DNA from: Gemmataceae bacterium
Lineage (GTDB): Bacteria; Planctomycetota; Planctomycetia; Gemmatales; Gemmataceae
NCBI GenBank assembly: GCA_020847555.1
Contig: JADLBT010000058.1
Span: 1 to 44,454 of the forward strand
DNA: 44,454 nt
Direction of reading: 5' to 3'
Shown here: in pieces, positions 1 to 7,715 of the stretch
Layout of the letters: each line of letters starts with the position of its first letter
Numbering within the stretch: the stretch's first letter is position 1
Program-made: the position numbers and the translations under genes
The notes under the pieces: generated by a model
The model's database searches: none
Told to the model about the DNA's origin: nothing
Seen by the model: only the letters and a program-made list of their open reading frames with translations

Positions 1-23
1 AAAGCGCCACCCGTGGGCTTTGG
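1..23. repeat. Family A palindrome, right part, cut by window edge
   Basis: The first bases read as the right arm (CACCCGTGGGCTTTGG) of the family A palindrome found complete at 1649-1682 and 13670-13700. The left arm would lie outside the window, so this copy is inferred to be complete there. It sits just upstream of the TolC-like gene and probably closes the preceding transcription unit. Confidence 0.75.
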
Positions 24-49
24 CTCCTCAGTTCAGGAAGGATGGGCAC

Positions 50-1408
50 ATGGGGCTCTGGGGGAGATACACGCTCCGGGCAGTCCTGCCGGCGGTGCTG
101 CTGATCGCACCCGGTCCGGCGGTGCTGGCATCTCCCCCCGATGTTCCTCCCCCGGCCCGCCTCGGCTTCTCGGTCGCCTCCCCCGACATGGCCGCCGACG
201 CTGCGGAATTGACTGCGGAGACGGTAGTGCAGGCAGTTCTCGCCCGCAACCCGTCGCTGGCCCAGATGGTTGCCGCCTGGCAGGCGGCGGCGGCCCGATA
301 CCCGCAGGTCACGTCCCTCGACGATCCGATGATCGCCGGCATCATCGGCCCCGCGTCGATCAACTCCCCCGACGTGGAATTCGCCTACCGGGTCGAGGCG
401 TCGCAGAAGTTCCCCTTCCCCGGCAAGCTGAGGTTGCGCGGACAGGGCGCGCTGAGCGAGGCGGCGGCCGCCGGCCAGGATATCGAGGACATGCGGCTCC
501 AGCTGGTCGAGAGCACGCACGCCGCCCTCGCTGACTACTACCTGGCGGGGCGGGCGCTGGCCGTCAATGCGGAGGCGTTGCGGCTGCTGGAGGAGTTCCG
601 CCGCAACGCCGAGCAGCGCTTCCGAACCGGCCTGGTTCCGCAGCAGGACGTCCTTCAGGCGGAGGTCGAGATCGGCCGGCAACGCGAGCGCCAGCTGGAA
701 CTGGAGCAGGTGCGGCGCGTTGCGGCGGCGCGGCTGAATACGCTCATGCACCTGCCGCCCAGCACCCCGTTACTGCCGCCGCCGACCCGGCTGGCGCCGG
801 CAGGGCCGTTGCCAGCCGCCGACGTGCTGCGTGCCGCGGCCCTGGAGCGACGGCCCGATCTGCGAGCGCTCGCCGACCGCCTCGCCGCGGACGAGGCGAA
901 CCTCGGCCTGGCGCGGAAGGAGTTCTACCCCGACGTCGAGGTGATGGCTGCGTATGACGCATTCTGGCAGCCGCGCGAGCGCGACCTGCGCCCGATGGTC
1001 GGGATGCGGATGAACCTGCCGGTCCGGCTGAGGCGGCGCCACGGCGCCGTCGCTGAGGCTGCCGCACGCATCGCCCAGCGCCGCGCCGAGTTGGCCCGAC
1101 TGACCGACCAGACCCAGTTCCAGGTCGAGGAGGCGCACGCCCAGGCGACCCGCGCCGAGAAGGTGGTGCAGCTGTACGAGCGGACCATCCTGCCGGCGGC
1201 CCGGGCCAACATCAAGGCGGCCCAGGCAGCCTACATCACCGGCAGGCTTCCGTTCCTGAGCCTGATCGAGGCCGAGCGGAATCTGATCGGGCTGCAGGAC
1301 CGCTACTACGAGGCCATCGCCGACTTTTACCGGCGTCGGGCGACCCTGGAGCGCGTCAGCGGCGGCCCCGCGGCGCTCCTGGCCCGGATAGCGCCCGGGC
1401 GCGGTTAG
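50..1408 (+). CDS. TolC/CzcC-type outer membrane efflux protein
   Basis: A 452-residue outer membrane channel protein of the OEP/TolC family, the outer component of RND- or ABC-type tripartite efflux. Residues 1 to about 28 form a signal peptide with a hydrophobic core and an Ala-rich end. The mature part shows the two OEP repeats, long amphipathic helices rich in Ala, Arg, Glu and Gln, with the typical start of each repeat (AVLARNPSLAQ and, in the second half, AAALERRPDLRALADRLAA). The EASQKFPFPGKLRLRG stretch resembles heavy-metal efflux (CusC/CzcC-like) members. I chose ATG 50 because an AGGAAGG box lies about 9 bases upstream and the signal peptide then starts cleanly; a TTG at 20 would add ten residues. 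Partner pump and adaptor genes, if linked, lie left of the window. The stop codon is the first base triplet of a long hairpin. Confidence 0.88.
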   Translation: MGLWGRYTLRAVLPAVLLIAPGPAVLASPPDVPPPARLGFSVASPDMAADAAELTAETVVQAVLARNPSLAQMVAAWQAAAARYPQVTSLDDPMIAGIIGPASINSPDVEFAYRVEASQKFPFPGKLRLRGQGALSEAAAAGQDIEDMRLQLVESTHAALADYYLAGRALAVNAEALRLLEEFRRNAEQRFRTGLVPQQDVLQAEVEIGRQRERQLELEQVRRVAAARLNTLMHLPPSTPLLPPPTRLAPAGPLPAADVLRAAALERRPDLRALADRLAADEANLGLARKEFYPDVEVMAAYDAFWQPRERDLRPMVGMRMNLPVRLRRRHGAVAEAAARIAQRRAELARLTDQTQFQVEEAHAQATRAEKVVQLYERTILPAARANIKAAQAAYITGRLPFLSLIEAERNLIGLQDRYYEAIADFYRRRATLERVSGGPAALLARIAPGRG

Positions 1409-1473
1409 CCGGACGCGCCAGCGCCGGTGGGATCAGGGGTTGCGCAGTCTGTCGTCGCTGGCGCGTCCGGCTA
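1406..1473. terminator. Long hairpin overlapping the tolC-like stop codon
   Basis: A perfect 18-bp inverted repeat: 1406-1423 (TAGCCGGACGCGCCAGCG) pairs with 1456-1473, with a 32-base loop. The first TAG is the stop codon of the TolC-like gene. The arm shares the AGCCGGA and GCGCCAGCG blocks of family B (see 4956, 24323 and 38736), so this is a repeat copy positioned as a terminator rather than a plain rho-independent terminator; there is no U-tract. Confidence 0.7.
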
Positions 1474-1566
1474 GCGATTGTGGCCGCAAGTCCTTGATTT
1501 GCTTCGCACGAATGCCGGACCGTGCGCCATCCGGGTTAGTGCCGCCGGACCAGACCCCATGACGCT

Positions 1567-1648
1567 GACGAGCCGAAAGCATAAGCGACGGCAACTTTGA
1601 CAGATCCGTCGCTTATGCTTCCGGCTCGTCGCGTTTGGTCCGGTAGCT
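1567..1648. repeat. Family B palindrome with attached GCGTTTGGTCCGGTAGCTC box
   Basis: Arms 1567-1591 and 1606-1630 (GACGAGCCGAAAGCATAAGC and onward) pair over 25 bases with one mismatch around a 14-base loop. Directly after the right arm comes GCGTTTGGTCCGGTAGCTC (1631-1649). The same palindrome-plus-box occurs at 38736-38830, and the box alone forms an inverted repeat at 36727-36790. The stretch 1530-1566 holds a degenerate mate of the box (CCGCCGGACCAGACCCCATGAC). The element sits between two convergent genes. Confidence 0.8.
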
Positions 1649-1682
1649 CCAAAGCCCACGGGCCGCAGCCCGTGGGCTTTGG
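1649..1682. repeat. Family A palindrome (complete)
   Basis: CCAAAGCCCACGGG-(CCGCA)-CCCGTGGGCTTTGG: a nearly perfect 14-bp stem. It abuts the family B element at 1567-1648 and ends 15 bases before the stop of the convergent MarR gene, so the three palindromes at 1406-1682 together fill the gap between tolC-like and marR-like. A role as bidirectional terminator is inferred from position. Confidence 0.88.
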
Positions 1683-1696
1683 ACAGGTGCTGTCAG

Positions 1697-2158
1697 TCAC
1701 TGGGAGGCCGGGGTGCGGTCGAGCAGGGCGCCGAGCTTCTCGGCGAGCCGGATCAACTCCTCCTGGTCCTCTTCGGGGAGCGGGCGGAGCAACTCGACGA
1801 GCCGGCGCGTGCGGGCGCCCTGATACTCGGCGAGAGCCTTCTCCCCGGCCGAGGTCAGGCAAACGTCGATCTTGCGCTTGTCGCGGCTGTTGATGCGGCA
1901 GCTGATTAGCGGCCGGTCCCGGCCCTCCAGCGACCGGATGACGCGCGACATCTGGGCCGGCAGCACGCCGAGGAGCCGCTGGATGTCGCCGACGATCATC
2001 GTGGTGTGGACCTGGAGAATCGACAGGGTGAGGAACTCAATTTCCTTCAGGTCGGTGCCCCGGCGGCGGCCGCGGAGGGTGGAGAGGCCAATCTGGGTGA
2101 CGACCGCGAACAGGTCGTGGGCGATCTCCTCGACTCGTTGCCCGGTGCCGGTGGCCAT
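1697..2158 (-). CDS. MarR-family transcriptional regulator
   Basis: A 153-residue winged-helix DNA-binding repressor of the MarR family. The middle holds the helix-turn-helix (GDIQRLLGVLPAQMSRVIRS, about residues 57-76) and the wing with the family's D-x-R-(5)-LT signature (SRDKRKIDVCLTSAG), followed by a C-terminal dimerisation helix pair. Start chosen at ATG 2158: the upstream extension to a TTG at 2284 encodes Arg/Gly-rich sequence unlike the family. A promoter with an overlapping 20-bp inverted repeat lies at 2294-2322, which suggests autorepression. The gene is convergent to the TolC-like efflux gene; MarR proteins often control efflux, but whether this one acts on that gene cannot be told from sequence, since that gene's promoter lies outside the window. 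Confidence 0.85.
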   Translation of the reverse strand: MATGTGQRVEEIAHDLFAVVTQIGLSTLRGRRRGTDLKEIEFLTLSILQVHTTMIVGDIQRLLGVLPAQMSRVIRSLEGRDRPLISCRINSRDKRKIDVCLTSAGEKALAEYQGARTRRLVELLRPLPEEDQEELIRLAEKLGALLDRTPASQ

Positions 2159-2293
2159 GGCCACTGTACCCCTGCTGCGCGCCGATCGGCCCCAACGGCG
2201 CGGGCCGTACAGGGGGCCAAGGTGACGAAGGCCGGGAGGCCGGACCGTGGTGTCCAGCGGCCCCCGCCGCCCGGCCAGAATCAAGACCAGTTC

Positions 2294-2322
2294 ATGATAC
2301 TCATTGACAGTGGGCTGTCAAT
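2294..2322 (-). promoter_or_regulatory. marR-like promoter with overlapping operator
   Basis: On the minus strand TTGACA (2321-2316) is followed after 16 bases by TATCAT (2299-2294), a strong sigma-70-like pair. A perfect inverted repeat ATTGACAG-TGGG-CTGTCAAT (2303-2322) covers the -35 box and part of the spacer. MarR proteins bind 16-20 bp palindromes of this kind, so it is a good candidate autoregulatory operator. The predicted transcript has a leader of about 125 bases. Confidence 0.7.
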
Positions 2323-2405
2323 CAAAAACGGGGCAGCCGGCAGGAGAAGCTGCGCCGGACCGTGCCGGTCGCGCTGGGAGGAAGAGGAGTAACGAGTCGG
2401 GCGGT

Positions 2406-3596
2406 TCAGTCAACCAGGAGGGTGGCGACCGCGACGCCGATCACGACGAGCAACCCAATGCAGGTCCAGACCGGGTGGTCGAGCAGCGCGGCCTTGATCG
2501 AGAGGGCCATGCGGCCGAGCAGATTACACCGGCGCCTGGTCTTCAACTGCTGCAAGAGGAAGCGGCGGTGGGCGGTCAGCAGCGCCTGGCCCGCTGACCA
2601 GTCCAGGGCCAGGGCGTCCCGGTCGGCGGCATCGTGGCGGTTGAAGGTGCCCACCACGTCGTCATCCTGGAGCAGCGCGACGACCCGGTAGCCGGGTTTA
2701 CCGGGTTCTCCGAGCAGAGGGGGGAAGTCGGCGAGCAACTCGTCGATCTGCGTCAACAGCCGGGTGAACTCGGTTTCCTCGACGGTGCGGGTGAGCCGCC
2801 GTTTCGGCCGGGCAAGGTACTTACCGGCGCGGCTCCAGGCACGCTGCAGGTGGCGCGTGGTCAGGATGCGCTCGTAGAGGGCACGGCGGGTGCCGAGTCC
2901 GCGGCGGGCGTCGCGCGAGGAGCGTGCGAGGTCGTCTACCGGATCGACCGCCGGCGGGGTAGGCGCCGGGGCCGGTTGGGGCGGCGCAGGCGTTGCCGGG
3001 GATACCGTCGCGCCGGTCGGCGGGTCGGGCGAAACCGGGGTGGCGGGCGCGGGGGGGGCGGCCGTGGCGGGTTGCTGGGGCAGCAGGATCCGCACCGGCG
3101 GGGGCGTGGCCTCGCCGACCGAGTAGCGCACCGGCGGGGGCGTCTGCGCCTCCTGGACACGCAGGGGAGGCGGCCCGGCGTCGCGCCAATCGACCTGAGT
3201 TTTGACGGGCTGCATGACCGCCGTATCGACAGAACTGGCGTCGGGCGGCGCGGGGCGGGTGGCGGCCTGGTGGCGCGGCTTGCCGGGCTGCCTGGGAGCC
3301 GGCGCAGGCTGTCTGGCCCGGGCGGCGAGGTGGGGGACCTGCTCCGCGTCGGAGGCGCTCTTGGCCTGGCGGTCCGTGAGGCACGTGTAGGCCTGGGCGA
3401 GGCGGTTCATCGCCTCGGTGGCCGGGCCGGGATGCGACAGCTGGTAGCAGCGCACCCGCGACAGGCGTTCGTGGACCTGTTGCTCGATGCGTGCGCAGTC
3501 ACACTCCCCGGGTTTCAGACCGAGGAGAGTGTAGTGGTCCGGCGGCCAGTACTTGACCGGCAGTTCCAGCCACATGCAAATCAACTCATGATCCAT
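2406..3596 (-). CDS. J-like domain protein with Pro-rich linker and C-terminal membrane anchor
   Basis: A 396-residue protein. Residues 13-80 resemble a J domain as seen in planctomycete proteins (LPVKYWPPDHYTLLGLKPGE, then AYTCLTD), but the diagnostic HPD reads HPG (SHPGPA), so stimulation of a DnaK ATPase is doubtful. Residues about 85-240 are a Pro/Ala-rich linker with repeated PPPVR motifs. The C-terminal third is helical and basic, and ends in one membrane segment (WTCIGLLVVIGVAVATLLVD). It would be tail-anchored with the J-like domain in the cytoplasm. Start at ATG 3596, with GGGAGG about 12 bases upstream; a longer reading to 3743 adds Arg-rich sequence with no family likeness. The function is unknown; the type recurs in planctomycetes as an accessory module. 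Confidence 0.7.
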   Translation of the reverse strand: MDHELICMWLELPVKYWPPDHYTLLGLKPGECDCARIEQQVHERLSRVRCYQLSHPGPATEAMNRLAQAYTCLTDRQAKSASDAEQVPHLAARARQPAPAPRQPGKPRHQAATRPAPPDASSVDTAVMQPVKTQVDWRDAGPPPLRVQEAQTPPPVRYSVGEATPPPVRILLPQQPATAAPPAPATPVSPDPPTGATVSPATPAPPQPAPAPTPPAVDPVDDLARSSRDARRGLGTRRALYERILTTRHLQRAWSRAGKYLARPKRRLTRTVEETEFTRLLTQIDELLADFPPLLGEPGKPGYRVVALLQDDDVVGTFNRHDAADRDALALDWSAGQALLTAHRRFLLQQLKTRRRCNLLGRMALSIKAALLDHPVWTCIGLLVVIGVAVATLLVD

Positions 3597-4013
3597 CGCC
3601 GCCGCGCCTCCCACGCCGTCTCGCGGTCTTGCCTGCGCTGGCCGGATCTCCGACCCGGAAGAAAGTCGGCCTTCGCGCGGAGCCATCCTGGCCCGGACGT
3701 GTATCCTCCCCGCCAGTGCAAGTTCCAGGAGGATGGTGTGCAAGGGGCCATGTCAAGCCCACGGGACGCCACCCGTGGGCTTTCCCAGAAAGAACCTAGC
3801 TATACCATGCCAGAGCGCCGCGCGAAATGCAACGAAATGTCGGTGCGGAATCCGGACCGGCGCCGTGAAGGGCGGGGCTGCGGCGCGAACGGAGTGTTGA
3901 ACCCGCCGGCGAGAAAGGCGCCGCAGGCGGGTTGCGGGCTGTGCGGGTTTTCGCTACCTAACCCCTGGCGGACCCACTACCCTCCCAACGAACCACCACA
4001 CCCCCGAACCACC
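3597..4013. other. Intergenic region between J-like gene and dapA-like gene
   Basis: 417 bases of divergent upstream sequence. It holds one family A palindrome (3755-3783) and an 8-bp inverted repeat AACCCGCC/GGCGGGTT (3900-3907 with 3926-3933). No gene-like reading frame was found: the open frame running through it toward 4014 is the antisense shadow of the J-like gene. The start of the dapA-like gene has no clear Shine-Dalgarno sequence; the 40 bases before it are C/A-rich. Confidence 0.6.
3755..3783. repeat. Family A palindrome
   Basis: AAGCCCACGGG-(ACGCCA)-CCCGTGGGCTT. Unlike most copies this one lies in a divergent region, 159 bases upstream of the J-like gene start and 231 upstream of the dapA-like start, so a terminator role does not fit here. 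Confidence 0.85.
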
Positions 4014-4904
4014 ATGCAACTCAAAGGCATCATTCCTCCCGTCGCGACGCCCATGCAGGCCAACGAGGATCTGGACCTGCCGCGTCTGAAATGGTTCATC
4101 GACCACCTGATCGCCCAGGGCGTCCACGGCATCTTCGTGCTGGGCACCAACAGCGAGTTCTACGCCCTGGACGAGCGCGAGAAGCAGGAGGTGATCGCGA
4201 CCACCGTTGCGCACGTTCGCGGCCGCGTCCCGGTGTTCGCCGGCACCGGGGCGGAGACGACGCGCGAGGCGGTGCGCCTGACGCGCATGGCCGAGAAGGA
4301 GGGCGTCCAGGGCGTGTCGGTCATCACCCCGTACTTTGTCAGCCCGAACCAGCAGGAGATCGCCGACCACTACCGGCGCATCGCCGAGAGTACGTCCGTT
4401 CCGGTCATCCTCTACAACAACCCCGGCACCTGCGGCGGGGTCAAGATCGACGTCGAGACGGTGGCGCGGCTGGCCGAGGTGCCGAACATCCTCGGCATCA
4501 AGGACTCCAGCGGCGATCTGCAGAACACGAACGAGCTGATCCGCGTCGTGCCGGACCGATTCAGTGTCCTGATGGGGCGCGACACGCTGATCTACCACGC
4601 CCTGATCTGGGGAGCGAAGGGAGCGGTGCCGGCGACGGCGAACGTGGCCCCGCGCCTGGTCGTGGACGTCTATGAAGCGGCCGTGCGCGGCGACCACGCA
4701 GCGGCGCAGGCAGCCCAGCGCCGGCTCAACCCGGTCCGGCTCAGTCTGACCCTCGGGACAGCGCCGGGCGGCGTGAAGGCAGCCCTGGCGATGCTCGGGA
4801 TGCCGATCGGTCCGAGCCGGTCCCCGGTGGCGCCGCTGTCGGCCGACAAGCAGCAGAAGATGCGCGCCGCGCTGCAGGAGGCCGGCCTGCTGCCGCGCGG
4901 CTGA
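4014..4904 (+). CDS. DapA-fold (DHDPS/NAL superfamily) aldolase
   Basis: A 296-residue TIM-barrel class I aldolase. The Schiff-base lysine is K163 in GIKDSSGD, the proton-relay tyrosine Y134 is in LYNNPG, and Y107 sits in ITPYF. The pyruvate-binding GTTGE loop reads GTNSE (44-48). E. coli DapA uses Arg138 to bind the aspartate semialdehyde carboxylate; the matching position here is T139 (YNNPGTCGG) with no Arg nearby. That argues against lysine synthesis and for another 2-oxo acid aldolase of the family, such as sugar-acid or hydroxyproline breakdown types. Length and motif spacing are otherwise normal. The start ATG 4014 gives the usual short strand (MQLKGIIPPVATPM); the ribosome site is weak. 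It is a single gene followed by a strong hairpin shared with the convergent cyclase gene. Confidence 0.85.
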   Translation: MQLKGIIPPVATPMQANEDLDLPRLKWFIDHLIAQGVHGIFVLGTNSEFYALDEREKQEVIATTVAHVRGRVPVFAGTGAETTREAVRLTRMAEKEGVQGVSVITPYFVSPNQQEIADHYRRIAESTSVPVILYNNPGTCGGVKIDVETVARLAEVPNILGIKDSSGDLQNTNELIRVVPDRFSVLMGRDTLIYHALIWGAKGAVPATANVAPRLVVDVYEAAVRGDHAAAQAAQRRLNPVRLSLTLGTAPGGVKAALAMLGMPIGPSRSPVAPLSADKQQKMRAALQEAGLLPRG

Positions 4905-4955
4905 CCCGCCGGAAGCGCCGCTCTGGTGGTTCGTGGCAACTGCTGGGGATACCAG

Positions 4956-5000
4956 CCGCGAGCGCCAGCGCGCGGCTAAACCGCGCGCTGGCGCTTGCGG
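4956..5000. terminator. Bidirectional hairpin between convergent genes (family B-like)
   Basis: Arms 4956-4975 and 4981-5000 pair at 19 of 20 bases around the loop CTAAA. The stem core AGCGCCAGCG is shared with the hairpins at 1406, 24323 and 38736. It lies between the ends of the dapA-like (+) and cyclase (-) genes and would stop both transcripts; no T-tract is present. Confidence 0.8.
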
Positions 5001-5015
5001 TTGATGCATTAAAGC

Positions 5016-6041
5016 TCACCCCACCGGCGCCCCGCCTCCGCCGTCGCCGTCGGCCCCTTCCATGCGGAAGTTCTGCCAGATCATCGGCCGCGCCAGCGGC
5101 TCGATGTGCAGCACCACCTCACCGTTCAGGAAGATCCGCACGGTCCCGGACGACTGGCTGACGACAATGGCGACCGCCTTGGTCGCCTTGCTGACGGCAG
5201 CGGCCGTCCAGTGACGCGCGCCGAGACCCTTACTCAGGGTGATCCCCTCGGCGGGGGCATCGATGTACATGCAGGCGGCGACCGCCACCCCGTCGCGGCG
5301 AATGATGGTGGCGCCGTCGAGCTGGGCGAGATCCTTGATCTGTTCGCGCACCTTGCGATCCCGGACGTCGCGCTCGGCCCGGCTGTACCCGCGGAACGGG
5401 TTGAAATTCACCGGCCGCGACATCTTCAGTACCTTGGGCGTGTCGCCGACCACGAACAGGGCGCCGACCGGGTGCCCCTCGCGCCCCTCCCGGCCGATCT
5501 CCGTCGCCATGTCCACAACCGCCCGCAACGTCTCCAGCGGCACCTGCGTGTCCAGCCGCCGCAGATCCTGGGCGCTGAGCCGCTCGAGGTGCTCGCCCAG
5601 GTGGATGACGCTCAGGCTGTCCACCGGCTGCGGGCGGTCTTCCTCGGTCGCGATCCCGTTGTAAAGGGCGATGACGTGGGCCCCGGTGCGGAGTTTCTCG
5701 GCGGCGATCGCCTCGAGCAGGGCGAGGCTCATCAACTCCTGGATCGGGGTTGGGCCGGCGTCGATGTCGAGGACGTCGAGGGGCTGGTACTGTTCGAGCT
5801 TGCGTGTCAGGGTCTTGTCCTGGGCCGCGGCCACGAGGAGGTGGCACTCCTTCAGGTGTTCCAGGACGGCGTCCCAGTCGAGGTCCGTCTCGGTCAGCAG
5901 CAGGACCGCGTCCGCGCGTAACTCGGCGGCGAGATACCGGGCAGCCTTCAGGAGTCCGACCGTTTGACTGGGGAGCCCCATGCTTCTGGACGGTCCGGGA
6001 TTGGCGTTCGGGGGAAAGAACTCAACGCGCTCACTGCTCAT
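5016..6041 (-). CDS. DacZ-like diadenylate cyclase (PK_C-like domain + DAC domain)
   Basis: A 341-residue enzyme predicted to make c-di-AMP from two ATP. The C-terminal DAC (DisA_N) domain, about residues 210-320, has the DGA motif (LDGATIIRRDG, 242-244), the GARH motif (RHW at 276-278, where most enzymes read RHR or RHT) and the following VVSQSSGTVRIF strand (canonical VSEETG). The first 190 residues form an alpha/beta domain like the C-terminal domain of pyruvate kinase, the arrangement described for archaeal DacZ, rather than the HhH domain of DisA or the membrane helices of CdaA. The protein should be cytosolic; it has a Gly-rich tail. Start is uncertain: ATG 6041 is used, ATG 5981 is the next choice and a start at 6068 is open too. 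No c-di-AMP phosphodiesterase gene lies nearby. Confidence 0.85.
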   Translation of the reverse strand: MSSERVEFFPPNANPGPSRSMGLPSQTVGLLKAARYLAAELRADAVLLLTETDLDWDAVLEHLKECHLLVAAAQDKTLTRKLEQYQPLDVLDIDAGPTPIQELMSLALLEAIAAEKLRTGAHVIALYNGIATEEDRPQPVDSLSVIHLGEHLERLSAQDLRRLDTQVPLETLRAVVDMATEIGREGREGHPVGALFVVGDTPKVLKMSRPVNFNPFRGYSRAERDVRDRKVREQIKDLAQLDGATIIRRDGVAVAACMYIDAPAEGITLSKGLGARHWTAAAVSKATKAVAIVVSQSSGTVRIFLNGEVVLHIEPLARPMIWQNFRMEGADGDGGGGAPVG

Positions 6042-6278
6042 GGTACCGGCGAGCGGCGCGCCGGGCAAACCCGGGGCGGCGTTTCCGGCGAAAAACTCGC
6101 GGACCGGGCCGCAGCGGGCCGGCGGGCCAGGCGGCCGTCACGGTCCAGGCGCCTTCTCGGTCGTTCCCTGACAGCCACCGGGTTTTCTACTCCCCCGCGG
6201 CGCGTCCACGGGGTATGCTAGATCCCAGTGCCTTGACGAGGCGCCGCCTCACCCCCACCCGACCCGGAGAAACGCATC

Positions 6279-7550
6279 ATGCCGACCCCGACTCGCCGCC
6301 GCTTCCTGACCGCCTCCGCCGCCACCGCTGCCAGCCTGTCGGCCCTGACCGCCGCCGGCGCCGCCCAGGCCAACGAACGGGTCCAGGTGGCCGTCATGGG
6401 GGTGAACGGGCGCGGCAAAGACCTCATCCGCGGGTTCTCCGCTCTCGAAAACGCGGAGGTCGCCTGCCTGTGCGAGGTGGACGACAACGTCGTGCCCGCC
6501 GCTCTGAAGGCCGTCAACGCCCGCCAGAAGCGAGCCCCGCGCGTCGAGAAGGACGTCCGCCGCGTGCTGGAGGACAAGAACATCACCGCCCTGGTCATCG
6601 CCGCCCCGGATCACTGGCACGCCCTGGCGACCGTGTGGGCATGCCAGGCCGGCAAGCACGTCTACGTCGAGAAGCCGATCTCGCACAACCTCATCGAGGG
6701 ACGGCGCATGGTCGAGGCGGCGCGGCGGCACAATCGGGTCGTCCAGGTCGGCACCCAGCGCCGCAGCGCCCCGCACTTCGCCAGCGCCGCCGAACTCGTC
6801 CGGTCCGGGAAGCTCGGCAAGATCCCGTTCGCCCGCACCTGGATCGCCGGCAACCGTCCGAACATCGGCCACCGCAAGGATTCCCCCGTCCCCAGGGGCG
6901 TCGATTACGACCTGTGGCTCGGCCCGGCCGCCCAGCGTCCGTTCAACGCGAATCGCTTCCACTACAAGTGGCACTGGCACTGGGACTACGGCACGGGCGA
7001 ACTGGGCAACAACGGCATTCACGCCCTCGACGTGGCGCGCTTCGTCGCCGGCCTCGACACCCCGACGCGCATCGCCGCGGGCGGCGGGAAGTACTTCTAC
7101 GAGGACGATCAGCAGACGCCGGACACGCACATCGCGACATTCGACTTCCCCGGCTGCTGCGTCGTCGGGGAGCACCGCATCTGGTCGCGGACCGGGGTCG
7201 AGGGGCAGCCGTGGGGCATCGCCCTGTACGGCCAGAACGGCACGCTGCTCTTCACGAACAAGGGCTGGCACGTGATCGACGGCATCGAGGCGTCGGACAA
7301 GCCGAGTGGGATGGACCGGGTCCACCTGCAGAACTTCCTCGACTGCATCCGCACCGGCCGCCGACCCAACGCGGACATTGAGGAGGGCCACAAGAGTACC
7401 CGCATGTGCCACCTCGGCAACATCGCCCTGCGTCTGGGCCGCACTCTGCGCTTCGATCCGAAGACCGAGACGGTCCGCGACGACGCGGAGGCCAACCGAA
7501 TGCTCGGCCGCGCCTACCGCAAGCCGTTCGTCCTGCCGGAGCGCGTCTGA
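6279..7550 (+). CDS. Tat-exported Gfo/Idh/MocA oxidoreductase
   Basis: A 423-residue NAD(P)-dependent oxidoreductase of the Gfo/Idh/MocA family. The N-terminus is a twin-arginine signal (TRRRFLTASAA, then an Ala-rich core ending in AQA), so it is likely exported folded with bound cofactor. The Rossmann domain shows VAVMGVNGRGKDL, then DHWHAL and the family signature VEKPIS; the substrate domain has NNGIHALDVARF with the conserved His-Asp region. Such exported members are abundant in planctomycetes and probably act on sugars or glycosides in the periplasm; the substrate is unknown. Start ATG 6279 has GGAG 11 bases upstream. A TATGCT box at 6214-6219 is a possible -10 site. The gene stands alone and is followed by a 15-bp hairpin at 7612. 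Confidence 0.9.
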   Translation: MPTPTRRRFLTASAATAASLSALTAAGAAQANERVQVAVMGVNGRGKDLIRGFSALENAEVACLCEVDDNVVPAALKAVNARQKRAPRVEKDVRRVLEDKNITALVIAAPDHWHALATVWACQAGKHVYVEKPISHNLIEGRRMVEAARRHNRVVQVGTQRRSAPHFASAAELVRSGKLGKIPFARTWIAGNRPNIGHRKDSPVPRGVDYDLWLGPAAQRPFNANRFHYKWHWHWDYGTGELGNNGIHALDVARFVAGLDTPTRIAAGGGKYFYEDDQQTPDTHIATFDFPGCCVVGEHRIWSRTGVEGQPWGIALYGQNGTLLFTNKGWHVIDGIEASDKPSGMDRVHLQNFLDCIRTGRRPNADIEEGHKSTRMCHLGNIALRLGRTLRFDPKTETVRDDAEANRMLGRAYRKPFVLPERV

Positions 7551-7611
7551 CGCCGGATCGCTCGCCCTTTGCCTCTGTGCCGCTTGCGGGTTGGAAGGGG
7601 TTTCACAGCCT

Positions 7612-7642
7612 CCGTGGTGCAGGCGGCCCGCCTGCACCACGG
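7612..7642. terminator. Hairpin after oxidoreductase gene
   Basis: CCGTGGTGCAGGCGG (7612-7626) is a perfect inverted repeat with 7628-7642 around one central C. It lies 61 bases after the stop of the oxidoreductase and 73 before the MoeA-PBP start, so it can end the first transcript. It differs in sequence from families A and B. Confidence 0.65.
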
Positions 7643-7715
7643 TTGAAAACCACCTCCTGGCAAGGAACCCCAGAACCTCCCGCTACCCTGCAAGCGGCGG
7701 GTCATTTCCGCCGCG

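Noticed and set aside
2634..4013. A 460-codon N-terminal extension of the dapA-like gene
   Set aside because: It is antisense to the J-like gene and runs through a palindromic repeat; DapA-fold proteins start at the MQLKGIIPPV strand.
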